From the NCBI RefSeq assembly GCF_003479425.1, contig NZ_QUHC01000023.1:1-21821 (forward strand): DNA of 21,821 nucleotides, written 5' to 3'. Shown here piece after piece: positions 8,599 through 15,377 of this stretch. This DNA is from Odoribacter sp. AF15-53. GTDB taxonomy: Bacteria; Bacteroidota; Bacteroidia; Bacteroidales; Marinifilaceae. Within the stretch, counting starts at the first letter, position 1. Every line of letters starts with the position of its first letter. Below the pieces are notes generated by a model. The model had not been told where the DNA came from, searched no databases, and saw only the letters and a program-made list of their open reading frames with translations. Made by a program: the position numbers and the translations under genes.

Positions 8599-9183
8599 TT
8601 AAAACAAGTAAACAAAACTTAGAGCTGCTTTTGTTGGACCAACATAGTGATGTGATTGATTACTTTCTATCTTCGTACCGCATTCGGCGCAAGGGTAAAC
8701 ATCGTAACGTGTGTAAATGTACCCGAAGCCAATTTCTGCTTCAAAATTCCAATGCTTGGAAAGAATCCACGAGTGACCGTAAGCACCTCCTAGTCCGATG
8801 AACCAGCCTTGGTAACGATTATTCGTTAGTTTAGAAAGATCAGTACCTAAAAAAGAGATGCTGTTTTTCAATTTTCCGAAGTTGTATTTTCCCCCTAATG
8901 CGTGTATTCCTAGGAAATGTCCTGCAAAACGATCACAAAACCAATAACGGGCTTCTGGCTGTAAAAACCAATGTTTCCACTTGCGATTCTCCGATATCGT
9001 CCACCCGTTGTAATTGCCGGAAACATCAAATGTCCATCTTGGGGCAAGACAAAATTCTATCCCGAGATTAACCGTTGCGGTCGCATCATACAGTAAATTA
9101 CTTTTTATGGCTACATTTTGACATCTTGCTCCCACGCCGAGAAACAAACATGAAAACAAGACTACATAAAATCTTAGTTTCAT
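8599..9183 (-). CDS. DUF3575 outer-membrane protein, first gene of fimbrial operon
   Basis: This encodes 194 aa from an ATG, with a Sec signal peptide cut near residues 20-22 (LFLGVGARCQ). The body is the DUF3575 pattern: VAIKSNLLYDATATVNLGIEF, RWTFDVSGNYNGW, RKWKHWFLQPEARYWF and GHFLGIHALGGKYNF. It ends in alternating hydrophobic strands and a terminal phenylalanine (ALSFVYLF), which is typical of small outer-membrane beta-barrels. A CAEC pair lies in the segment before the last strand, probably a loop. Such proteins are common first genes in Bacteroidales fimbrial operons next to DUF3868 proteins; their exact role is not known. It leads the operon and faces the long regulatory region. The family call is firm; a role as barrel or assembly partner is inference. 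Confidence 0.82.
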   Translation of the reverse strand: MKLRFYVVLFSCLFLGVGARCQNVAIKSNLLYDATATVNLGIEFCLAPRWTFDVSGNYNGWTISENRKWKHWFLQPEARYWFCDRFAGHFLGIHALGGKYNFGKLKNSISFLGTDLSKLTNNRYQGWFIGLGGAYGHSWILSKHWNFEAEIGFGYIYTRYDVYPCAECGTKIESNQSHHYVGPTKAALSFVYLF

Positions 9184-9338
9184 CTACTCTACAATTTAAT
9201 TTGTTATTATGCATTCATAATAAAATATTTCATATAACTATTTGACATGTTATCACGCATGTAAACGCCTGTTCATCATTTAAATAGATCTCATACAAGT
9301 CTATCGCATTAAATGTTCGTTTAAAATGATTAAAAAAG

Positions 9339-9354
9339 ATCGCTTGCAAGCGAT
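9339..9354. repeat. Perfect 16-bp palindrome, candidate operator
   Basis: ATCGCTTGCAAGCGAT is its own reverse complement. It is GC-balanced within AT-rich DNA. It is flanked by an A-run on the left and TTTGTTT on the right, so as RNA it could form a short stem with a TGCA loop and T-rich tail in either direction. It could be a regulator-binding dyad, a weak bidirectional terminator or one end of a recombination site. Confidence 0.6.
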
Positions 9355-9756
9355 TTGTTTGATAATTATAGAATGTGCATATTTATGTATGTTCCAAATT
9401 ATTACATAAAAATTTTGCATTATAATCCAATATCATTATTTTTGTCTCATTAATCGAAGGATTTATGATACTTTTTTTGCGTAAATTTTTATTTACGAAT
9501 AATTTGAAAATCAAGCAATATAGTTATTATTATATATGAAATTGTTTTGTTATAAATCACATAATTTTTGAATACTGTTTAATTAATAAACTAAAAAGTG
9601 TTTTTTTCATGTTATTCTTTGTTTGGAGTATTTAAATTGTCAAGAAATGATAATTATTGTTGATAAATCGAGTCTTTTATTTCAAGCAGGTGTAAAAGTT
9701 TTTATGGGTGACGTGAGTTTGTATAGTTAATTCTTGTGTATAAAGTAGAATATTTT

Positions 9757-9788
9757 CTTGATTGTAGTAGGAGATTTCCCTATTTTTG
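9757..9788 (+). promoter_or_regulatory. Predicted Bacteroidales-type promoter for the hybrid kinase
   Basis: The -7 element TATTTTTG (9781-9788) matches the Bacteroidales consensus TAnnTTTG exactly. A CTTG at 9757-9760, one base from TTTG, lies 20 nt upstream, which is the normal spacing for the -33 element. Transcription would start near 9795, about 70 nt before the kinase ATG. The -7 box overlaps the 10-bp repeat at 9786-9795, so a protein bound there should affect initiation. Confidence 0.5.
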
Positions 9789-9795
9789 CAAGCGA
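9786..9795 (+). repeat. Second copy of the TTGCAAGCGA motif at the kinase promoter
   Basis: TTGCAAGCGA is identical to ten bases of the palindrome at 9344-9353. Because that site is symmetric, this copy is both a direct and an inverted repeat of it. It covers the end of the predicted -7 box and the expected transcription start. A weaker relative, GCTTGTAAGTGA, occurs at 9832-9843. Confidence 0.5.
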
Positions 9796-9862
9796 AATAA
9801 ATATCAAATAGCAAAGATAAATTCTATATAAGCTTGTAAGTGAGGTGAAATACATTATTATA

Positions 9863-12800
9863 ATGATGCACGGGAAATACAATTCTATTTTCAAGTGCGT
9901 GGTTGTGTTAATCGCGTACTTGAGTTTAATATCTGCTTTTGTTCCTCAGGCAGTTCAAGCAAAAGAACAACGTCGCATACTTATTATCAATTCTTATAAC
10001 GAAGGTGCCCCGTGGAGTCAGGAGTTGATAACACCTGTTACTATGAAGGCGGCTCAGAATCCCGAGGTGCGAGCTGATATCGTGCATATGAATGCCACGT
10101 TTATTCGTGATAGTTTACTGTTTAAGCAGATGGAAGATGGTATTTTTGTCCGATTTGAAAATAAAGAACCGGATTACTTGGTGTTAATTGGCAATATGGC
10201 TTTTACATTAAGGGATCGTATCAAACAAGAATGGGGTGATATCCCGATGATTTTGGTTGGTAATGAAGATTCATTCGCTCCGAACGAGTACTATTTTACG
10301 GGAGGCTCTTTAAATATGGCTGACTGTAAGTTAACCCCATTGTCTCGCATTCGGGATCAATACAATTTCGCATTTATCGAGGTCCCGAATTTGTATAAAG
10401 AGACAATTGACATGATGATGCGGATGCAACCCCAGGTGAAAAAACTCATTTTTATTGCTGACGAACTTTACACGAATCGTTATCTGGATAAATTAATTCA
10501 TTCGTATATATTAGCTAAATATCCGACTCTCGCGTACGAGTGGCTCGTCGGTAATAATCAAAATGCTGATTATTTACAAGAATACTTGGTGAGTCGGGAT
10601 TTGTCGATCGGGTTGCTTTTTTCGAGTTGGTTTTACGAGCGGGAAAGTGTACATGGTTTCCCTATGCTTATTTCTGGGGATACTCGTATGATTTCTGCAT
10701 CTCCTCATCCGGTTTTTGCTTTACGAAGTGCTTACCTGCAAGACGGTGTGTTGGGAGGCTATTTTCCCGATGGAGACCAAGTACGTAAGGCACTGACTTC
10801 ACTTGTGGTTAAAATGTTAGAAGGCGAATCAATGCGTGACATTCCTTTTATTTATTCCACGAAATCTTATCCTATTGTTAATTATTCTCAATTAAGTCAA
10901 GATCGGCTTGCTGTTGAGAGATGTCCTGAAGGGACGAAATTTATTGATAAACCGAAAACTCTCTGGCAGCAATATCGTTGGCAAATAATTATCTCGATAG
11001 TTATACTTTCGGCACTAGCTGTTGTGGCTGTTTTAAATTCTTTGTTTCAGCGTAAAAAGCTTGCTCTTTTTAGAACTCATAATATACTGGTGCGTAATAT
11101 GCCGATTTGTTACGCACAGGGAACGGTTGAATTTGGAAAAGACGGGCAGGTGGTGCATGTGGATTATCATTCAGCGAACGAGTCTTTCCATGTTTTAATT
11201 GATCAGAATTCGGGAGAAAACCATCAGGATTCGTTTTTCCCGGTCGAATATGTTTCACCTTTCATTGAAGTGGTTTTCCAAAAGGAACGTTCCGTGACGT
11301 TTACCCATTATTTTAAACAGACGGATACTTTTTATGAATTTATTATTTGTCCTGCTGCCGAGAGGAATATGATCGATATTTTCGGCATAGATGTTACCAG
11401 CCGAAGTCGGGCGGAGAATGATTTGAGAGAATCGGCCCGGAAATTGGATATGACATTGAGCGTTGCCCGTATTATTCCGTGGCGTTGGGATTTGAAAAAT
11501 CATAAAATCGCTTGTGAGGTGCAACGTGTTTTGAGTCATATGAATTTTACCAAGCAGCAGGGATCGACTCATTCGGTACATATTATCGAAGAAAGTGAAT
11601 ATTTCCAGCGAATACATCCTCAAGATGTTGCACGAGTGAAACAGATTCATGCTAATTTCTTGAATGGAAAGTTACAATACACGAAAGCCGAGTTCCGTAT
11701 TGTCTCTAAAAAAGGAGAGGGGGAACACGTGGACTGGTTGGAAATTAATGCTGCCGTGGCCCAATGCGATAGTGATGGAATGCCAACGGCTCTTATTGGT
11801 TCATTATTGCTGATTACCGAGCGTAAGAAGCAGGAACAGGCTCTTGTTGCTGCCAGAGAGCGGGCGAAGGAATCCGATCGTTTGAAGTCCGCATTTCTTG
11901 CCAATATGAGTCATGAGATTCGAACTCCGTTGAATGCCATCGTGGGGTTCTCTAATTTGCTGACAACGACTGATGATGAGGAGCAGAAACAGCAGTTCGT
12001 GGGAATTATCGAAAATAACAATCAGTTGTTATTACAATTAATTAATGACGTGCTCGATTTGGCAAAGGTTGAATCAAACACGCTCGATTTTAATTACCAG
12101 CCAACAGACCTGAATGAATTGATGCGTACGGTGGAGAATACAGTACGTTTACGAGTACAGCCTGGGGTGGTGTTAAACTTCACGCTTGGTGCTGGTGATT
12201 GTTTCGTCCAAACGGAGCCTAATCGTTTATCTCAGGTATTAATAAATTTGTTGACAAATGCTTGCAAGTTTACTTCCAAGGGATGTATAACTTTCGGTTA
12301 TGAATTGCGAGAAAGCGATATTTATTTCTTCGTGCGAGATACCGGGGTGGGTATATCACGGGAGGGGCAAACTCGCGTTTTCGAGCGTTTTACCAAGTTG
12401 AACGATTTTGCTCAAGGAACCGGGCTAGGGCTTTCCATCTGTAAAAGCATTGTTGAAAAGATGGAGGGGCGTATCGGTGTTGAATCCCAAGGAGAAGGTA
12501 AAGGTAGTCTCTTTTGGTTCACGGTTCCATTCTTGGCGGTTGCGATAGAAGAGAAGAATTCTCTTGCTATAGATATCCAGAAGGAAGACATAAAACAAGA
12601 GGATATCACGATTCTGGTTGCGGAAGATAACGAGAGCAATTACTTGTTATTTCAGTCAATTCTCAACACGAAATACAAGCTTATTCATGCTTGGGATGGA
12701 AGAGAAGCGGTCGAGTTATACAAAGAGCATAAGCCTCAAATCATTATTATGGATATCAACATGCCCAATATGGATGGGTATGAGGCAACGCAAGAGATCC

Positions 12801-12973
12801 GTAAGTTTTCTAATTCTGTTCCTATTATCGCCGTTACTGCGTACGCTTTTGCTTCTGATAAAGAACGGATTATGAAAAATGGTTTTAACAGTTATGTCTC
12901 CAAACCGTTAAATGCGAACAAATTGATACAAGAGCTTAAGACTGTGCTTAACTCAAGTTTTACCTTGGTGTAA
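9863..12973 (+). CDS. Hybrid sensor histidine kinase with ABC-substrate-binding-like sensor
   Basis: The ATG at 9863 gives 1036 aa. A GTG at 9845 would add six residues but lies inside the only GAGGTG purine stretch. The signal or first membrane segment is VVVLIAYLSLISAFV. A periplasmic sensor (about 35-365; ILIINSYNEGAPWSQEL, PDYLVLIGN) resembles the ABC_sub_bind type. One membrane helix follows (about 373-395), then PAS-like domains (about 410-530 and 535-645). HisKA carries H684 in the H-box SHEIRTPLNAI. HATPase has the N-box (N799), G1 DTGVGIS (D826) and G2 GTGLGLS (G852). The C-terminal receiver has E921/D922, phospho-acceptor D964 and K1014. All catalytic residues are present. There is no DNA-binding domain, so phosphate must pass to another regulator, or the receiver is self-regulatory. 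Being divergent from the pilus operon, it may control fimbriation. Ligand unknown. Confidence 0.9.
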   Translation: MMHGKYNSIFKCVVVLIAYLSLISAFVPQAVQAKEQRRILIINSYNEGAPWSQELITPVTMKAAQNPEVRADIVHMNATFIRDSLLFKQMEDGIFVRFENKEPDYLVLIGNMAFTLRDRIKQEWGDIPMILVGNEDSFAPNEYYFTGGSLNMADCKLTPLSRIRDQYNFAFIEVPNLYKETIDMMMRMQPQVKKLIFIADELYTNRYLDKLIHSYILAKYPTLAYEWLVGNNQNADYLQEYLVSRDLSIGLLFSSWFYERESVHGFPMLISGDTRMISASPHPVFALRSAYLQDGVLGGYFPDGDQVRKALTSLVVKMLEGESMRDIPFIYSTKSYPIVNYSQLSQDRLAVERCPEGTKFIDKPKTLWQQYRWQIIISIVILSALAVVAVLNSLFQRKKLALFRTHNILVRNMPICYAQGTVEFGKDGQVVHVDYHSANESFHVLIDQNSGENHQDSFFPVEYVSPFIEVVFQKERSVTFTHYFKQTDTFYEFIICPAAERNMIDIFGIDVTSRSRAENDLRESARKLDMTLSVARIIPWRWDLKNHKIACEVQRVLSHMNFTKQQGSTHSVHIIEESEYFQRIHPQDVARVKQIHANFLNGKLQYTKAEFRIVSKKGEGEHVDWLEINAAVAQCDSDGMPTALIGSLLLITERKKQEQALVAARERAKESDRLKSAFLANMSHEIRTPLNAIVGFSNLLTTTDDEEQKQQFVGIIENNNQLLLQLINDVLDLAKVESNTLDFNYQPTDLNELMRTVENTVRLRVQPGVVLNFTLGAGDCFVQTEPNRLSQVLINLLTNACKFTSKGCITFGYELRESDIYFFVRDTGVGISREGQTRVFERFTKLNDFAQGTGLGLSICKSIVEKMEGRIGVESQGEGKGSLFWFTVPFLAVAIEEKNSLAIDIQKEDIKQEDITILVAEDNESNYLLFQSILNTKYKLIHAWDGREAVELYKEHKPQIIIMDINMPNMDGYEATQEIRKFSNSVPIIAVTAYAFASDKERIMKNGFNSYVSKPLNANKLIQELKTVLNSSFTLV

Positions 12974-13117
12974 GCAAGTTTTTGAAAACATAAAGTTAAG
13001 TGTCTTGATATCAATATTTGTTTTGGAAATATCCTATGTATATTTTCGTGGGGGATGTTGCATCGTTTCTTCGCTTTGGCTTTGTTGCTTGTAAAGCGGA
13101 TACAATGTGGTTATCGT
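12974..13117. other. Convergent gap between kinase and sigma factor genes
   Basis: These 144 nt lie between two converging genes. The only secondary-structure candidate is a 6-bp stem (13072-13077 with 13093-13098) with a 15-nt loop and no T-run, which is too weak to call a terminator. Confidence 0.4.
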
Positions 13118-13693
13118 TCAGAAGTTGCCCGTCAGGAGCAATAAAAAGAGTAGGGAGTCTTTAGAGAGTTTGTTTTTGAGATAAGCGATAGCCTCCGATT
13201 TCTTATTGTAGACGGTCTGTTTGTTTTTGCCCAGTTTTTGAGCGATTTCTTCCGCTTTCCAGCCGTTGAGAAATAATTTTAGAATTTCAGCACTTTCTTC
13301 CGGTAATAATCCTAGGATATGATGAAATGTTGAAAGTGTTTCACTTTCAATAATATTTGCTTCAAATGAGTCTTTTTCTAGTAATTGATCGGCCTCGTAT
13401 TGTTCAACGTATTGGTGATGTCTGACGTAACTTTTGAAATGGTTCCGTAAAGAGACGAACAGATAAGCTTTGATATCGGTTAAACGTTCGAATTTTAGAG
13501 AGTCCGATTGCCACAGATTTAAAAAAACATCATGAATAGCATCACGAGGTTCGATCTCTGTATGTTGGTATAGTTTTGCCGCAAAATAAAATAAATCATT
13601 ATAGAATAGAGAATAGACTTTTCCGAAATCTTTCTCTATCCGGCGATTGAAATTTTTTAGCAGAATGGTTTCCTCTTTTTCCGGCATCATCAT
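13118..13693 (-). CDS. ECF RNA polymerase sigma-70 factor (FecI-like)
   Basis: This encodes 191 aa if translation starts at the first of three consecutive ATG codons (13693). A TTG three codons upstream is an alternative. Region 2 covers about residues 25-90 (YSLFYNDLFYFAAKLY, RDAIHDVFLNLW, DIKAYLFVSLRNHFKSY) and binds core polymerase and the -10 element. Region 4 covers about 127-175 (LPEESAEILKLFLNGWKAEEIA, then KNKQTVYNKKSEAIAYLK), a helix-turn-helix for the -35 element. The spacing and the FLNGWKAEEIA pattern fit the ECF group expanded in Bacteroidetes and paired with FecR-like anti-sigma factors. It ends in a hydrophobic LLFLLLLTGNF tail. It is transcribed away from the fecR gene instead of with it. 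Expected target: the susC promoter, held off by FecR until ligand signals. Confidence 0.88.
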   Translation of the reverse strand: MMMPEKEETILLKNFNRRIEKDFGKVYSLFYNDLFYFAAKLYQHTEIEPRDAIHDVFLNLWQSDSLKFERLTDIKAYLFVSLRNHFKSYVRHHQYVEQYEADQLLEKDSFEANIIESETLSTFHHILGLLPEESAEILKLFLNGWKAEEIAQKLGKNKQTVYNKKSEAIAYLKNKLSKDSLLFLLLLTGNF

Positions 13694-14068
13694 ACTAGTC
13701 AAATCTATTACCGATAGAAATACTCACCTTATCAGTATAGGGTCTGGTTTTGAAAAGCAAATTAATTCATAAAATCAGAAACATGCAAATTCAAAAAGGA
13801 GTTGTTATAGTTTCTTTATTTTATTTGTCTCTGTTTGCATTCAAAAAAAATAGATATGTTGTTGAAAAAAATAAAGAAAATCGGACAATGTAAATAATTG
13901 ATAGTCAGATGTAAATATTTCTTTTGTAAAAAAATATCCGATTCCGGAGTAAGTTTTTTCGTTTCATTCGTTTTCTAAGTAAAGATCCCGGTGCAAAGCG
14001 TGTGAATTTCTAGCGGGTATTTGTACGTTCCGGAGCTGAAACAGGTAAAAGATAAAAACGATAATCTT
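13694..14068. promoter_or_regulatory. Divergent control region between sigma factor and fecR
   Basis: About 375 nt of AT-rich DNA separate the two start codons. It should contain both promoters. I did not find a clean TTTG/TAnnTTTG pair in either direction: TAGATTTG occurs on the minus strand at 13707-13700 but has no -33 partner and would place the transcript start at the ATG itself. A 12-bp inverted repeat lies at 13811-13822 and 13868-13879. No open frame here looks coding. Confidence 0.5.
13811..13879. repeat. 12-bp inverted repeat in sigma/fecR intergenic region
   Basis: TTTCTTTATTTT at 13811-13822 is the exact reverse complement of AAAATAAAGAAA at 13868-13879, with 45 nt between. The arms are low in complexity, so chance is possible. 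If real it could be a pair of regulator half-sites lying between the two divergent genes. Confidence 0.35.
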
Positions 14069-15250
14069 ATGAAATCGGAAGATAAAGAATTTGAAGGTTA
14101 TTTTCATCGGGCTCATCACCTTGCAGGGGAGTTGTTGTCGACTTATGATAAAAATCTGAGTTTGAAAGAGAACAAGGAGATTGACACTTTTCTGAAGGAG
14201 AATCATCTTTCCGGAGAATTGATTGATCGTCTGACTTCTGCAGAAATTCACCGTGAATATTATGATCGGTTGGCTCTAGAGAATCAAGAGAAAAATCTGG
14301 CTTTGCTATTGGAACGAATAAGGAAAGAGAAGAGGGGACGGAAAAAAATCAACATGTGGTATCGTGTTGCGGCTGCGGTCGCCGCGGTTATTGCAGTCGT
14401 TTTGGGGGGTATATCCGGGCAGGAGGTGGAGGAATATGATGATTTGGGGCCGGTTGTAGCCGAACAGTATACTCGACCGACGTTGATTTTAGAGAATGAC
14501 AGTTCCTTGGTTCTGACAGATCATGCCCGGGAAGCGATCGTGAGTCAAGATTATGAAATTGAAAGATCACAGGAGAATACGTTGAAATACACGGTGACCG
14601 GTCAGCCTGGTTCCCTTCGTTACAATAAGTTGATCGTTCCTCCGAAGTATACTTACACCCTAAGCCTTAGCGATGGGACGGAGGTGATTCTAAATGCCGG
14701 GAGTATGCTGCGCTATCCGGTGAATTTTGCAGGTGATAAACGGGTAGTGGAATTGGTAGGGGAGGCATTTTTTAAAGTGGCTAAGTCTGATAAGCCTTTT
14801 TGGGTACGAATGGGAGAGAATAATATAACGGTTTATGGGACACAGTTTAATGTACATTCGAGGGAAAACAGTGATCTTGAAATTGTGTTGGTCGAAGGGA
14901 GTATAGGGTTTAAAGCCGGCAACCGGGAGGAGATCAGGATCAAGCCTTCTCAGATGGTGGTTTGTCCGTTGGAGACTGGAGAGATCCGGGTGAGAGAGGT
15001 CAACCCGGAAGATTATACCATGTGGGTGGAAAATATGTTTGTTTTTAAAGGGCAAAGTCTGGGACGGATTCTGTCAGAATTGTCGGTGTGGTACGGGGTG
15101 CGAGTAGAAGTGCGGCCGGATCTGAAAAATACGAAACTGACTTTGATCACGAACAAAGATAATTCATTGGATGAGATATTTAGATTTATAACGGAAATTA
15201 CGAACATAAAAATAACTAAAACTGGAAATATGGAATATAAAACGGAGTAA
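14069..15250 (+). CDS. FecR-family anti-sigma factor with DUF4974-like C-terminus
   Basis: The ATG at 14069 gives 393 aa; a TTG at 14021 would add 16 polar residues. Residues 1-95 are helical and charged, the cytoplasmic part that binds the sigma factor. One membrane helix lies at about 98-115 (WYRVAAAVAAVIAVVLGGI). The periplasmic FecR domain follows at about 184-294 (LSLSDGTEVILNAGSMLRYP, VELVGEAFFKVAKS, VYGTQFNVHS, EIVLVEGSIGF). The end (about 323-393; FVFKGQSLGRILSELSVWYG, LTLITNKDNSLDEIFRFI) is the DUF4974-type tail, which resembles the STN fold and probably meets the STN domain of the SusC protein. It keeps the ECF factor inactive until the receptor signals. It lies upstream of susC with 127 nt between, and head to head with the sigma gene. 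Family call is secure. Confidence 0.9.
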   Translation: MKSEDKEFEGYFHRAHHLAGELLSTYDKNLSLKENKEIDTFLKENHLSGELIDRLTSAEIHREYYDRLALENQEKNLALLLERIRKEKRGRKKINMWYRVAAAVAAVIAVVLGGISGQEVEEYDDLGPVVAEQYTRPTLILENDSSLVLTDHAREAIVSQDYEIERSQENTLKYTVTGQPGSLRYNKLIVPPKYTYTLSLSDGTEVILNAGSMLRYPVNFAGDKRVVELVGEAFFKVAKSDKPFWVRMGENNITVYGTQFNVHSRENSDLEIVLVEGSIGFKAGNREEIRIKPSQMVVCPLETGEIRVREVNPEDYTMWVENMFVFKGQSLGRILSELSVWYGVRVEVRPDLKNTKLTLITNKDNSLDEIFRFITEITNIKITKTGNMEYKTE

Positions 15251-15259
15251 AAAATAAAA

Positions 15260-15282
15260 GAGCATCCCAGGGATGCCCTTTT
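15260..15282 (+). terminator. Hairpin with T-run between fecR and susC
   Basis: GCATCCC (15262-15268) and GGGATGC (15270-15276) are reverse complements around a single base, so in RNA the top opens to a CCAGG loop over a GCATC stem. CCTTTT follows directly. It looks like a weak intrinsic terminator or attenuator ten bases after the fecR stop. It would cut read-through and leave susC on its own, probably ECF-dependent, promoter in 15283-15377. Confidence 0.5.
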
Positions 15283-15377
15283 GGGACTTTCCCGCAGAAT
15301 CAGATTGGCGTCGGTATCTGCTGGAAGGTGGTAATTCAGTAATGTGTGAATAAGTAAAACTTAATTCGTATTACCAA

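Larger units (their letters stand above)
9184..9862. promoter_or_regulatory. AT-rich divergent control region between pilus operon and kinase
   Basis: About 680 nt without a gene, strongly AT-rich, separates the start codons of the minus-strand fimbrial operon and the plus-strand kinase. It contains a perfect 16-bp palindrome (9339-9354), a half copy of it (9786-9795), a degenerate copy (9832-9843), and a good Bacteroidales-type promoter for the kinase (9757-9788). I found no good TTTG/TAnnTTTG promoter for the pilus operon in the minus direction. The region is much longer than a simple divergent promoter needs, which suggests complex regulation, a long leader RNA or an unannotated small RNA. 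Confidence 0.6.

Noticed and set aside
9812..9819. TATCTTTG on the minus strand as a pilus operon promoter
   Set aside because: The -7 match stands alone, with no -33 element at the right spacing, and it would give a leader of more than 600 nt.
13072..13098. Possible bidirectional terminator between kinase and sigma factor genes
   Set aside because: The stem is only 6 bp with a 15-nt loop and no T-run on either strand.
13700..13707. TAGATTTG on the minus strand as a -7 promoter box for the sigma factor gene
   Set aside because: It matches TAnnTTTG, but there is no TTTG-like element about 20 nt upstream and the transcript would begin at the start codon itself.
15283..15312. GGGAC and CGTC as ECF -35 and -10 elements upstream of susC
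   Set aside because: The spacing of 21 nt is too long for a usual ECF promoter and the Bacteroidetes ECF consensus is not firm enough to support it.
13975..15358. Shared TAAGTAAA octamer upstream of fecR and susC as a common sigma target
   Set aside because: The match is only eight AT-rich bases with no agreement in the flanks, so chance explains it.
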